From positions 62,001 through 126,000 of the forward strand of contig JAZGUH010000950.1 in assembly GCA_037893225.1 (NCBI GenBank): a DNA stretch of 64,000 nt, written 5' to 3'. The DNA comes from Hippasteria phrygiana. Its lineage: Eukaryota > Echinodermata > Asteroidea > Valvatida > Goniasteridae. A program made the translations under genes and the position numbers. The notes beneath the pieces were generated by a model. The model ran no database searches. It was not told the DNA's origin and saw only the letters and a list, made by a program, of their open reading frames with translations. Below are positions 35,337 to 46,625 of this stretch, in pieces (the stretch's first letter is position 1; each line of letters opens with the position of its first letter).

Positions 35337-37993
35337 CTATGTTGGCGGTCTCCCAAATTGTCAGTATCTTTGTTCGGATGGGCGCTAGTCAGAAGTCATA
35401 AACCTAGAATACCGTATAGCCAGGGATCACACCCAATTTTACGATACAACCTGGGAAGCGACATTGTGGGGATCACTCAATGAGGATACGACTTTTTGAC
35501 TTATAATTCGTCAACAAATCCACAAGGGAAACTGACTAGGTAAATTTGAATACATGCTAAAAAATTTTGCCATTAGGACGGATAGTGTTTAGCCATCGGA
35601 AATTGATGTTTAGCGAGGTGTGTTTAGGCGCCTGTGGTGGGCTCAAGATGGCGCTCCGGCTCATCGTTGAATCATCTGCATGAATGGCCACCGAGATCTC
35701 AAGATCTAACCCCGTTGGTTACGCATTCTACGTCTGGCATTCCGTTATATTTTGTTTGCATTTTGTTGAGACACACTGTATTTTATGGCTGCATGGGAAC
35801 TTCAGAATTGTCAAAACTGGTCATATCGGTACAGCATCTAAACAAAATGATCCAAACAGCATTTGAACTTATTGAGTCCAAGGCGTAACACCATGCTTTG
35901 TTTTTGTTATTGTTGTTTTCGGGGTCAGGGGTACACAAAACATTTCGAGAATTTTAGCTTTTGTTTTAAAAAAATTTGGAAGCACTAAAAACAAAAACAG
36001 GAATCAGATTGTCCTTTATTGTATAACCTTCAAAAATAACTTAAAGCTCCTCTCCCCTCAAAACATTTGATCGATAACCGCGCCTGACAAACCTCCAAAC
36101 ATTGTCCCTTTTCTTTCATTTAAAAACAAAAAATGCTCTAAGCATTGATTGCCTTCGGAAATTTAAGTTTTGAAACGTGTCAACTATCAAGACGTTAATG
36201 TCAGGGAATAACATGAAAATTTACAAATCGAACGCGGTATACCCGGATTTCATGTTGAATTCATGGGCGAGTTGGTCTCACCAACGGTGGAAGGCGGGGC
36301 CTGGGTTTATAGGTCTGAAAATTGGGATGATTTCTTTGTATCTATTGAAGATTTATCCTCTATTTAGATATGGGCCCAGGAAAACCGTAAGGGTGGTAGG
36401 GCTGCAACCTATTAAAAATGTGGCCAAACTCTGTTGTAGCCCTTGACCTAGAGTGGCGTCATTGTGCGACTTCAATAATAGGCGTTGTGAGACTGCCGAG
36501 TTGTGAAATTGGTACTTTGCCAAAATCATGAAAGGCGGGAAACCTCTTAATTAGTCAAAGATCTATCGTATTCATCCATGTCTAAATCAAGACCTCCATT
36601 CCAGTCAAGGTCGGGGCAAAATGAACTCGATGAGGAAGCTAAAAGTGAGAGATGCCAGTATTTAGAGATAGATTGGATGTTTCTTCTTTCTTTTTTTAAA
36701 AACAATTTAACCAAGTCTAGCGATGGTCCTTTAAAGAAATATTTTTACTGGATTAGTGCAATCGGTTTGCCCAGCGTCTGTCACAGGGCAAATGGCTCCC
36801 ATATGGTTTTCGTCACGCCGAAGCCATCTTTGATTTGTCCTCGGACCCTCTTCACTCCGGACCCACTATAAGTGACAGTCAGGGAAGCCCGTTGGTTCAT
36901 AATAAGAGCAAATTTGAGCAGTAATCACTTTGTCAACCTCTGGTCAATGTTCCATGGTAACCTATGAACAAAATAAACAATGGGTACCAGGAAATATCGA
37001 CCAAATTGTCGCCACTGTAACTTGCTCTAGGATGTGACTAATAAAGGCGAGTTCTTATCCTAACAATTTAACAGACACCAACACACCTTATTAGTGTCAG
37101 GTCTGAAATCAAAGCGGGAATGGCCAAGACCCACGCCCTGAAGATCCAACCGCAGTCGCTATGGTTGTTACAGCGCGTCCTTCGACCCCGAGTGAGCTTT
37201 TGTTAGCTTTTCAACTCATAAAAAAACCGATTCCATGCGAAAGGGGAAAAATCAAATCTCAGTCTGGTACCTGGGCACTTGAGATTCAAATCACTGACGC
37301 AGTATACAAATCTGGATAGATCACTGGCGGTTTAACGTTGACGACACTGTCCGCCATCTTTCCACTCCACGAATGCACGTAAAATCAGTTCAAGCATGAC
37401 GTAAGCAGGCGCTAGACGAGGCAGCAATGATTTATGGATGTTTCACGAGTGGTAACATGGCGGCTGCTGGCGACAGTTGTTCGTACAGCGCGCAACGGCC
37501 AATGAGCTGACCAGATGTTTATGCACTTATCAGTATTTCAAATGAGCCGATTTCCTTATTATTATCTGAAGTGGATCAACCAGGTTTTGAATTACCGTTG
37601 GTATGGAATCGGACAATGTTTTATATAGGCCTAAGGTGTGGTAGTAATAATTATTACAAAACAGGTTATAGATTTTGGGTAAGAGCAACACATTCCCCTG
37701 GTGCTGCGTAACACGTACGCGAATAGTACAGACCCTATTCATGTGACGACACCAGTCTATATTGGACCGCCTAGTGTAGTGATGGCAATGAAATTTCCTT
37801 TTCAAGTTAACCATTCATGCGTGCCGGGTGGTACTATGCCTAAAGTACTATGATCACTGCAAGGCGGTCCACACGTGTTGGCATTGTTTACATCTAGCGC
37901 CATCAGGTCACGTGGGTGAAACGGGTCTATACACACCATTCACAAGAGATTTATAATATAAACTCCTTGCAAAATCCCAGGGTGACGCCCCGG

Positions 37994-38682
37994 CTACATA
38001 TTGGAGCTCTCCGTGTTGATTGAGTCGTTAAAGGACCGCGTGTCCATCTCTTTCCAGGCCACAGCGTCCTTACTGTCCATGCTGAAGTGTTCATACTTTC
38101 CAATGCGCGACTTCCTCCTTTGACGCACCAAGACGATGACAAGGAAGGCCACTATGGCGATGAAAAGCAGACCGCCGAACACCACGGCGATGATGTGGCC
38201 CGTGTTAGCAGGCTCAGGCTGCTTGCTCTTTCCGGCCCCCCGGCCCTTTCCACCGGCAGTGGGCTTCGGTTTGGTCTGCTGGCTGGAATCCACGTTCGGT
38301 AGGATTTCGTTTCCCCGCGTGGGCGAGGCCTTGGGTGTGGCAGCTTTCGTCGTCCCCGTCGTGGTTTTGATCTCGATCGTTGTCTCCGCCAATGAAGTGG
38401 TCTGGACTATCTCGATCTTGGGACTTGAGGTGTCTGCGTTCTCCCGGCCTTGCGTCGGGGTGTTGACCTCATCAGGGTCTCCAGTACCGGAAGGTCCTTC
38501 AAGCGTCTCCAATTCCTCGTCGATGGGGGGCGTGGTAAAGTCGGACACGCTGCTTATCGAGAAGGAGGACTCTACGAAGGATTGGACCACGCTCCACGAG
38601 TCGGAAACATGCTGGGGTTTGGCCGGCGGCGTTGTGGCTGGGTTTGTCCGGAGCCGGGTGGTCGGTTGAGCAGTATTTTCGG
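37994..38682 (-). CDS. Gene D last exon: stalk, TM helix, cytoplasmic tail
   Basis: Encodes 228 residues plus TAG. The acceptor CTCTAATAG is phase 1 and the frame reads AENTAQPTTRLRTNPATTPP. Residues 1-160 are a Thr/Pro/Ser-rich, cysteine-free stalk, likely O-glycosylated. Residues 161-185 form the TM helix (HIIAVVFGGLLFIAIVAFLV). The 43-residue tail starts RQRRKSRIGKYEHF, with a stop-transfer cluster, a Tyr and several Ser; no known signalling motif is evident. The TM-tail junction resembles gene C. Confidence 0.85.
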
Positions 38683-39124
38683 CTATTAGAGAGACAGATC
38701 GATAAAACCGAAAATATGAACAAATTGTTGCGGGGTTACATCTAATAAACGACTATAATGTCAAAACTCGTCAGATCTTTTATCGAATGTCATCGTTTTA
38801 AGCGGTTCCTTGTTTGCTAAAGTAGCTTTAAAGAACATGCAAAACAGGGAAATGTAATAGGCATAATCTAAGTATATTGCTGGGAAAATGACAAAAGACC
38901 CAATCCTGCGAAATGGTCTTGAGGAATCTTTTGCTTGCATTTATAGAAAGAGCACACTTAGAAAGAGCTCTTCATTGTGATACATCACTCGGGTTTGACA
39001 TCCTTCGCAGTTCCTTATTATTTTCACTGCATCAGTTATGTTTAATTAAAGGCAAATAACTAAACAGTAGCTCCGGCAACTTGTGATTAATTTGGTTGGT
39101 TTGGGTCACTTGTTACTTGTTACT

Positions 39125-39515
39125 TGAAGGTACCAGTAGTATACGCTATTTGCTTTTGCTGTAATTTACAGAAATAAATGGATTTGGGGGTTAGTATTTT
39201 ATAGCGCGCTAGCAAATACTGTAACACTGACCTGTCTAAAGTGTTATGTGCATATAGATGCTAGGAAGTGCGAGAGAAAAAAATCTGTTCTAGTAGTCTG
39301 GTTTCCTGAACATACTTGAAACAAAACGGAGCAATTTATAGACGTCAGAGATTTATTAGGTCGGGGAACTAGACTATTTCCCACGATTGTCGGCCGACAA
39401 TCAATGGGAAATTATATAAATTTGCACACCAGGTGCCATAATTTCACAGGATGCTTGAGACTGCTATTTAGGCTACTTACAATCTAGTCCGTTTTCGTAA
39501 TAATTCAGTAGTTTT
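39125..39515. repeat. Dispersed repeat with GGATTTGGGGGTTAGTATTT, copy 1
   Basis: Shares TGGATTTGGGGGTTAGTATT, a central palindrome (here CCCACGATTGTCGGCCGACA) and CAGGTGCCA.AATTTCACAGGAT with 46133-46625. The palindromic middle differs in sequence between copies while sitting in the same place. Confidence 0.65.
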
Positions 39516-41149
39516 GTTTTTTGAGTGTTTGTAAATGTTGTATACTATCTTTAAGAACCTTTTGATTTCAAACTTGCTGAGCGTAAGATGGATTTACAAA
39601 TTGTTGCTTTTCCAGGACTTATAAGTTGTTCGACACACAAGATGTTCTGACCAAAGCACAAAAATGGCTTTACGACGTCAAAGCATATCGGCGTCACTGA
39701 TTATCCAAATTACATACAACGTCTCACATGCAAACGGCTTAACATCACTGCTATATCATTATGCAAAACAATGTAATAGGTAACTTCATTAAACACATAT
39801 TTTAATTATTAACCAATGCGTAGTAATCGTCAATACCTCACTCCTTGGAAAACAATTATAAGTTTTCAGTTACACTACAAAATTGTGCTACTTCACGCGC
39901 AAGATTTAACCACAATTTTGGTACTTGAGATAATTGAATTGAGCACAATTCAACATTTTTATCGTCTTGTTTCAAGAGCCTCAAGTACTAGAGTTTACTT
40001 TCGCATGTGCACAATTATTGTTCAAAATTTGTAATAGATTTTTGAAGGCTGAAATGCATACGGTTATGTATTTAATAGACTTGTTGTCGCAATCTGTTAT
40101 ATATTGGGGCTACATGTACGTAGCAACAGTTCGTGTAAGTTCAGGAAAATTTTTTACCACCGCCCTCTAACGTATAGACGAATCCCTGCCGCCACTAGGC
40201 AAAAAGAATTGTTGTGTTGCCCTCGGACAGGTAAAATTGGAAAAGAGGGTCGGTCGGTCGGTCCGAAAAAGTTTTTTTTCGGCTTTGCCACCGACTTCTT
40301 GAATTACCGAGAAGCAAACCAAATGGAAGTATACAAACTTTTGGCTTCATATCAACCGATTGGAGGGGGGGGGGGTCTTACGGTACGCCAAAAGCCCGGC
40401 AAAAGTGACGGACGTATGGCGCGCGGATCGGTCAATTGTTGGACGAGCTTTGCCCGAGCCCTGGCTCGTCCACCATGCCTAGTCGGCCATCTTGGACCAG
40501 TCTTCAAGCCACGGTAGACATTAATGTTTGTGTGCTGAACCGTGATAGGAAAAGTGGGGACTAGCGGACCAAAATAGTTTAAAGAGGAAAGAAAACCAAG
40601 TTGCATTTTTCCGCTTTATTGGCTTTTCTGAGAGCTTGTATATTCTTCTGACAAAAAAATGACTAAAATTGCCCCTTGGAGTGAGCGTTTGGTCTCAATT
40701 CCTGCAAAGGTCATTAAGGATGCAAATGTTGCATATGACCTTATGACGCGTGTGCGCTTACTTGGCCTCGGTGGACCAGCAGCGCGGCCACTGCATGCAC
40801 CACGTCTGCAGCGTGTTGGCACTATCATCCGCGTGTGTGTTATGACATTTTCGTCGTCAGCTGGTCGTACTTTCTTGGCAATTTTTGCCGAATTCACGGC
40901 CTTCCTAGCTTACTTTTGGAGTTCAGAGCTCGAATGTATTATAGTTGACGGTATTATGCAGCTGAAAATCTTCAGAATCTACGCTATACTCCTCCCACGA
41001 GCCATCAGATTCTGCCATTATTCCAGAGCGAAATTTTAAAGTACGTGTATACGTCTGTACGTATCGCGACGTCACTGTATGTTTTCATTTCATTGAAAAT
41101 GAATTAACCTGTTGCAAACTGCTGATGACTGACTGAATGGACCTGAAAT

Positions 41150-41256
41150 ATACAAATCAAAAAATTAGCTGGCCTGACGTTTCGAACTTTAAGCAAGTTC
41201 TTTCTCAAAGGCAGTTGGAATTTGGAAACGTCAGGCCAGCTAATTTGTGTATTCAT
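41150..41256. mobile_element. Hairpin element
   Basis: TTAGCTGGCCTGACGTTT and AAACGTCAGGCCAGCTAA are exact inverse arms about 50 bp apart. GAC followed by GTTTCGAA-type sequence is common in short invertebrate foldback elements. Confidence 0.65.
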
Positions 41257-41724
41257 TTCATTGAGACAGATACAATGCAGTTACCAGACTATGTTCGCGG
41301 CGCACACACAAATCCATCCACATTTCTGCGTTTTTGCATCCCTGTGGAGACATGGCATTGTTCTCCCCTTTGTCCCTGTACTTAAGCAAACCCCCATAGT
41401 CTTTGTACACAAAATTCCTTGTGGAGACAACCTAACCCATAGAATTGCCTAGTGGAGACCTATCCAGTCCCTTTGTCTCTATTGTTTTCATGTCTCCACA
41501 GCACATGGTACGGTATATCTCTCCATCCACACAAATTCCAAACCCAAATTTCAGTGTCAAAATATGGAAGAATAAGACACGAGTAAGCTTCCTGCTCCAC
41601 AAAGACCCCATTAAAAAAATAATGAAAAACTCATCAGTGCAACGTTCATGCAATAATGCACCGCCAGGAACATTAAAAATAGGACAAAACCAACACATAG
41701 TACACACGTACACGCACACAGTCA

Positions 41725-41908
41725 TGTAAACGGGTGCAATCGTGGACCTCCCATTGTTCCTCTTTTGTTTATACTCTAACTAACTTTTTCGGAAGGCCTC
41801 CCATTGGTTTTGTACACGATTTTCAATCGTGGACGTTAGGTCAAACGTGGACCCCTTTGTCTACGCCCGAATTCTTTTGTCCTAGGTCCACGATTGCCGG
41901 CATATACA
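41725..41908. mobile_element. MITE, family 2, copy 2
   Basis: Same as 20006-20185 in opposite orientation: GCAATCGTGGACCTCCCATT at the left, CCTAGGTCCACGATTGCCGG at the right. Nested in the TTAA-ended element, so it inserted later. Confidence 0.85.
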
Positions 41909-42489
41909 AACTCATAGAAACACAATGGGCACTCGCATAGTAACGTCATCTATCTCTACGCAGCTACGTCACACGATTGGATTGTAAACACGCGGTTGAC
42001 CCCGAGCTTTTCTGATTCTGAGCGAAAGAGACTCCAAAGTAAAACTTCTCTAAAATTGCCAAATCCATGCATAAACTCTTCAAACCTACTTTGTTAGGTT
42101 TGGGGAGGCATAGGCTCTCAGAAAAGCCACTAAAGTAAAACAATGCAAATTGGTTTTCTTTCCTCTTTAACTGTAAGTAGAACACATGCACGCGCTCATA
42201 CAGCGATCAACCATTGGTTGATATATGGGCAGCCTCAAACCAGCTGTCCTCAGCTAGATGAAGCAGACACCTTGCTTCGTGCATGTTACAATTTTGCTGA
42301 ATTTGTCTACCAATTTACTCCTTTAAAACGACCTTTTCCCCTTCCAGGTCAATGGGGGTAAAATCACAGATGGGCACATGGGAAGTAGAGACCCGGCACC
42401 GACCCTGGGTCTACAAGCGGCCTGGTTCATACAAAAATAGACCCCCCCACCTCCCCCTCCTACAAGATGATGGGCCGGAAATCCGGGCT

Positions 42490-42643
42490 GGGGCCTCGTC
42501 ACCGTGAGTCACGAGGCAGCGCTGGCGACTGAAAATAACCCTGACTCGGTAGGCCGGTACCGTACCGGGGCCTCGTCACCGTGAGTCACGAGGCAGCGCT
42601 GGCGACTGAAAATAACCCTGACTCGGTAGGCCGGTACCGTACC
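42490..42643. repeat. 77-bp exact tandem duplication
   Basis: GGGGCCTCGTCACCGTGAGT begins at 42490 and again at 42567. The two 77-bp units are identical by eye, GC-rich and contain no frame of note. Identity implies a very recent event or an assembly artefact. Confidence 0.9.
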
Positions 42644-43756
42644 GGGTACTGCCTGGCACAATGCCGGGGCCTGCACTATTTATAAACCGGGGGAAGGGGG
42701 AGCTTAGAACGGGTAACTGGAACGACAGACCAGAGTATTAGAGTCAAGGTATAAGCGGGAGCTTCTTAGACCCGGTTATTTCCAGCAGTAAAAAAAGGGC
42801 ACAGTTCCAAGATTTGTCCAAGGAGAGTTCGGGCAAAGGCGATATCAAAGGAAGAAAGGTGTGCAACATTTTCTTCGTCCGCCCTCCATAGGTTTCTTCA
42901 GGCTTTCGGACTAAAGCCTCAAAACTTATAAAGTGTGATAATATGCGTTTTTGATAACTTTTGGTTTCACTGCCAGAAGAAAATTAAATCAAAGGCTCTG
43001 ACATGTATTTTTGTCTTATGTCACCTTACGGAGGGGTAATTCTAATGCTACTTGTCCACGACATGAATACGCCGACATGTTAGTCAAATTCCCAGCATAA
43101 GAAAGTCTCATAACTTCAAAAAACAACAGTGCGACAAAAAAACGTTCGGTTTTAAAGAGTTCCCTTCGAAAAACGATAGAGGGCGCTACTGTAAAAAAAA
43201 TTCATAAGTATAAATTTCGGTCTGGATAGAGTCGATGTATCAACAAAAACCCTACTCTAGACAGTTTGGACGATTGTGATGTCTTTTCTTATAACATAAA
43301 AGGCAGTTGCCATCGTGCCCTGATTTGCCCGTCGATTCTACTGTGGGGTTCAAACGTAAAGGAACTTCTGATTTTGCCTCCTAAAAATCAAGACCATCAC
43401 CCATTACCCAGTTTCCAAATTCAAACGAATTGTTTGTAGAACACCCTAAAAATGTTGACACCGTGTGCATCCATATCATGACAAATACTTAATCATCAAG
43501 CCCGAAAAAGAATAACCAAACTTTACGGCAACTACGTTAATTTGCCAAAATATATAAAGTTCATATAAACATTTGTATATAACACCTGAATAAATCACAG
43601 CCATCCGAGTGGTGGATCGTCGATCACGTGCATTGAATTATTCGTCCCATCGCACGACGCGAACCCGCACCGCCAAAAAAAGTTCTATCGCATGGTTCTA
43701 TCAAACGGTATACGCGTTTGATAGAACTTCCCCGCCGCCACAACACGGCTGTCATT

Positions 43757-43838
43757 GGACTGGTTCCTGGTCCCTCCATTGTCCTGCGGAATTCAAATGT
43801 ATATTATATACATATGGGGACCGGGAACCAGTCTAGGC
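43757..43838. mobile_element. Short MITE
   Basis: GACTGGTTCCTGGTCCC faces GGGACCGGGAACCAGTC across ~45 bp. A CTGTCATT direct repeat on both sides (before 43757 and after 43838) could be an 8-bp target duplication, which would suit a hAT-type element. Confidence 0.65.
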
Positions 43839-43851
43839 TGTCATTCATACA

Positions 43852-44126
43852 AAATGGCGGACGGTGTTTCCGAACCGCGGTTTGTTTTCCTAAAAGAAAC
43901 GAAATATTGGAACTCGTCGTAGGCGATGCTGACGCTGCTAACACTAAGAGACAAATGAAATATGCAGTCAAACGATTAGAGGAATTTGCAAGACACGCAG
44001 GAACAAGAGCTTCAACTGATTCGGAACTGGACCACTTTTTGTCGCGGTTTTATGCGGGACTGAGTCTGAGAAGGTAAACGGCACGTTGTACACAAAGAAA
44101 TCCGTGCAAGCAATCTGTAAAACAAA
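43852..44126 (+). pseudogene. Crypton/DUF3504-like N-terminal fragment, frameshifted
   Basis: Starts ATGGCGGACGG (MADGVSEPRFV), hits a stop near 43917, continues in the next frame as EILELVVGDADAANTKRQMK then YAVKRLEEFARHAG and SELDHFLSRFYAGL, then shifts again to KVNGTLYTKKSVQAICK. The order ANTKRQxKYAV, LDxFLxxFYAG, LYTKKSxQ matches, from memory, the N-terminal part of ZMYM/QRICH1/KIAA1958-type proteins derived from Crypton tyrosine-recombinase transposons. The recombinase part itself is absent. Two frameshifts and the lack of downstream frame mark it as broken. Its strand is opposite to gene D. Confidence 0.6.
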
Positions 44127-44156
44127 TAATGAATGTTTCACAGTCGTGCAATTCTA

Positions 44157-44260
44157 AGAATAATTTCATTCGGTGACAGATGGAATGTCCCATTCTATTC
44201 CACTCGGCTTCGCCTCGTGGAATGGAACATTTAATCTGTCACCTCATGAAATTATTCTTA
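44157..44260. repeat. Long imperfect hairpin
   Basis: GAATAATTTCATTCGGTGAC and GTCACCTCATGAAATTATTC are inverted at the outer ends; ATTCCACTCGGCTTCGCCTCG lies at the centre. Likely a MITE core. Confidence 0.55.
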
Positions 44261-44417
44261 CCATCGCACTCATAAACATTCATTATTTGTATAATATGAA
44301 CTGGACTTCAGGAATGGCTCCTCCCAGAATTTGGAGAATCCTGATTTTACTTAAATGGCAGAGGGCGCTATTTATCAGCGCCTTAGCCAAGCCGATAAAA
44401 TTGGGGGCGCTCTTTAC

Positions 44418-44531
44418 CTTCTTCGCAGTATCTTCCTTGCCAACCTATTCCACAGACACACAAGTGTTGGTTGTGTAGATTTAAGCACAATCCTCCGTTC
44501 TGGCATGGCTGACTCGCGCACTCATCAACGT
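44418..44531 (-). CDS. Gene D exon: EGF module 10 (last EGF)
   Basis: Encodes 38 codons, acceptor ATCGCAG, donor G then GTAAAG. Reads DVDECASQPCQNGGLC, then CVCGIGWQGRYCEE: six cysteines in EGF spacing. DVDE fits the calcium-binding start, but His sits where the Phe/Tyr of the full consensus should be. Confidence 0.85.
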
Positions 44532-45652
44532 CTGCGATGTGTACAGTGAAGAGGAGGGATATAAAAGTTTAAGAATTTTGTTGTGTTTAGTTAGGGACCT
44601 GGATCATAATCGAGTTCAGTCAAGTCTTGCATTACTACAGAAATACTGTAGCGTGAAAGTTTTCAGGGCTGCAGTTGCTGCTCTGTCTGAATTTTTTTCG
44701 AAAACATTCACAGTTTGGCATCATGATGCACAATTATCTAGTACAAGGATATGGATGAACGATACATCACACAATTGTGACCAATTAGCAAGAAGATGAA
44801 AACATTGAAGTCTATTAAGCATGGCGCTTTTGTACCCTAACCCACGGACAAACACAGACAAACTAGAATAATACGATAAATGACATGTTCACAAAACAAG
44901 TGCAAGACAAAAAACATAGCTATTGGAAATTATCACTTTTAGGAACTGAGTAGCCTGGTTTTTAGTTTTGTTGTTACTGGCACTGTAATAAATTCCCGTA
45001 TTGTTTACGGTCAATGCGCTGTTTGGTCACATTAATTCAGATTTAGCCTATTTCACTCTGTGCTGGCCGCTATTTGTGGCTGTGTTTTATTCACACCACA
45101 ATATTTGTGTGTATATGGAAGCTATAAATAGAGGGCGCTAGAGACTGACGTCGTTATTCTCTTAGGGTTGAACAGTGAACCAACTTCCATAGACCCCAAT
45201 GATAATTACGCCAACTTCCAAAATTCAGGAAAAATACTGAGGACTCGCCAATGTGTTTGAGACACACATCAAATTATAGTTCATTTCATCATTTCTCAGT
45301 TTCTGTTCAATTTTATGGGGATAACCAATGACTTTGGGGAGAAATTTCCATCCAAAGATGATTCCCCTAAAAGTAGTCCCGTAGCCCATCGCCAGCCTAT
45401 ACGCTCCATTACAAAATAGAGCCCTTTTAGGGCCCAATTTCATCCGAATTCCACAGTAATACAAGTTGCCAGTCATGTGCACGGCTTCTCTTCTACAAAA
45501 ATATGACCCACAGCAGCAGAGAATTTGAGGGCGCGCAAATCTTGATTTGGAGGGGCGTAGGCAATTTTAGGCCGATTCACTGGTCTGCAACCTCAGGAGA
45601 TTCAGACAACTATATAAGTGTGCAGTAAACCGAGTTGGTCGAGCTGTTGTGG

Positions 45653-45716
45653 TGGCCATATTGGTTCAGCGTATAGTCTTTGAATCAGGAGAACCCAGTT
45701 TCGAATCCCCAACTGG
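45653..45716 (+). repeat. Weak tRNA-like sequence
   Basis: A T-arm-like CCCAGTTTCGAATCCCCAAC with a closing stem and a preceding TTGGTTCAGCG. No acceptor stem forms. Probably a SINE remnant. Confidence 0.35.
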
Positions 45717-45931
45717 GTTTATAGTGTATTTCCATTTTTTGTATTTTTGTATTTTTTTAGTTTTTTTTTTAGGTCCGAGAACCAACCTCGTTCCGCAGGG
45801 TCTACTTTCAACCACGTGGTAGCCTACGGCTCGATCGGCTCGATACGGTTCGGATATTGGTACGGACAAAATGCGCACTGGTCGACCATCGCCCTCTATT
45901 GTTTAAGTACAAAAAATAATCCAAAACCTAC

Positions 45932-46042
45932 CGGTTTCACAGTGTGTACCAATATACCCAGGGAAGCATAGACATTTGAATCCGTCTGTTTCCTCAATGC
46001 ATTCGCCCCGCAAACACGGTTGAGAGGCACACTCTAGAACAT
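45932..46042 (-). CDS. Gene D exon: EGF module 9
   Basis: Encodes 37 codons, acceptor CATTTCAG, donor G then GTAGGT. Reads DVLECASQPCLRGEC, then CLCFPGYIGTHCET. The calcium-binding DxDE is DVLE here, and Glu replaces Asp/Asn in the hydroxylation site, so it is probably not calcium binding. Confidence 0.85.
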
Positions 46043-46132
46043 CTGAAATGATAGAAACACTCATTAAAAAAGCTCCTAGGGAACAGAAACCAATTGCATG
46101 GAGTTGCTAGCATGAAATTCTTCCTCGGTTAA

Positions 46133-46625
46133 AGGTAGTACACACCATTTTCTTTTGCTGTAATTTTCAGAAATATAATGGATTTGGGGGTTAGTATTTT
46201 ATAGCGTGCTAGCAAATACATGTATACTGTAACAGTTACCTGTTTAAAAGTAGTGTACATGATTGGTCATTGTTGCAATTTTCAGAAATGGGCGGATTTG
46301 GGGGTTAGTATTTTATAGGAAATATCGTTCCACTGACCTGTTCAAAGTTTTGCGTTGTTGGATGGCGAAAAAACGAGAGCAAAACGGCGCTAGTTTTCAA
46401 CCGTCGGGCGGATGATATATAGCCTTTAGTCCGCTACTCGCGCCTTGACTAACGGCTACAGGGCAGTTTTCCCAACGATTTCCAGCTGGAAATCGTTGGA
46501 AAACGATATATATTTCCACTTTTCTTGACAACGACAGCACACCTGGTGCCATCATTTCACAGGATGATTGAGACTACTATTAACTTACAGTCTAGTAATG
46601 TATTTCGTAATATTTCGTTTAAAAA
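46133..46625. repeat. Dispersed repeat with GGATTTGGGGGTTAGTATTT, copy 2
   Basis: The GGATTTGGGGGTTAGTATTT module occurs twice here (near 46180 and 46300). They are followed by a strong palindrome at 46468-46504 (CAACGATTTCCAGCTGGAAA inside) and the shared TTTCACAGGATGATTGAGAC end. Confidence 0.65.

Larger units (their letters stand above)
22957..37993. other. Repeat-dense intergenic stretch between genes C and D
   Basis: No cellular gene supported over 15 kb. It contains MITEs at 23679-23905 and 24461-24914, a G-rich stretch near 25865, a repeat based on AAACATGTTTA (26205-26345 and 33744-33955), TTAA-ended elements (27062-28476 and 29656-30991), an inverted-repeat element at 28494-28666, a LINE fragment at 29290-29660, a mariner relic, the (AGGAC)n array, a TIR element at 32305-32817, and tRNA-like repeats at 33660 and 35266. 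A sequence at about 36290-36470 is shared, inverted, with about 16990-17150. Confidence 0.5.
40579..42170. mobile_element. TTAA-ended DNA transposon
   Basis: TTAAAGAGGAAAGAAAACCA at the left is matched by TGGTTTTCTTTCCTCTTTAA at the right; inverted homology extends ~50 bp (GGCTTTTCTGAGAGC inward). TTAA lies at each edge and AGAGGA fits the RRRGGR start described for Kolobok. It is nested with a MITE (41725-41908) and a hairpin (41150-41256). A plus-strand frame at 40659-41039 (126 aa) runs into the element without a recognised domain. Confidence 0.7.
38683..44417. other. Gene D last intron, rich in insertions
   Basis: About 5.7 kb with no exon I recognise. It holds a repeat at 39125-39515, a TTAA-ended element at 40579-42170 with a nested hairpin and MITE, a 77-bp tandem duplication (42490-42643), a MITE at 43757-43838, a broken Crypton/DUF3504-like fragment (43852-44126) and a hairpin at 44157-44260. 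Confidence 0.5.
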
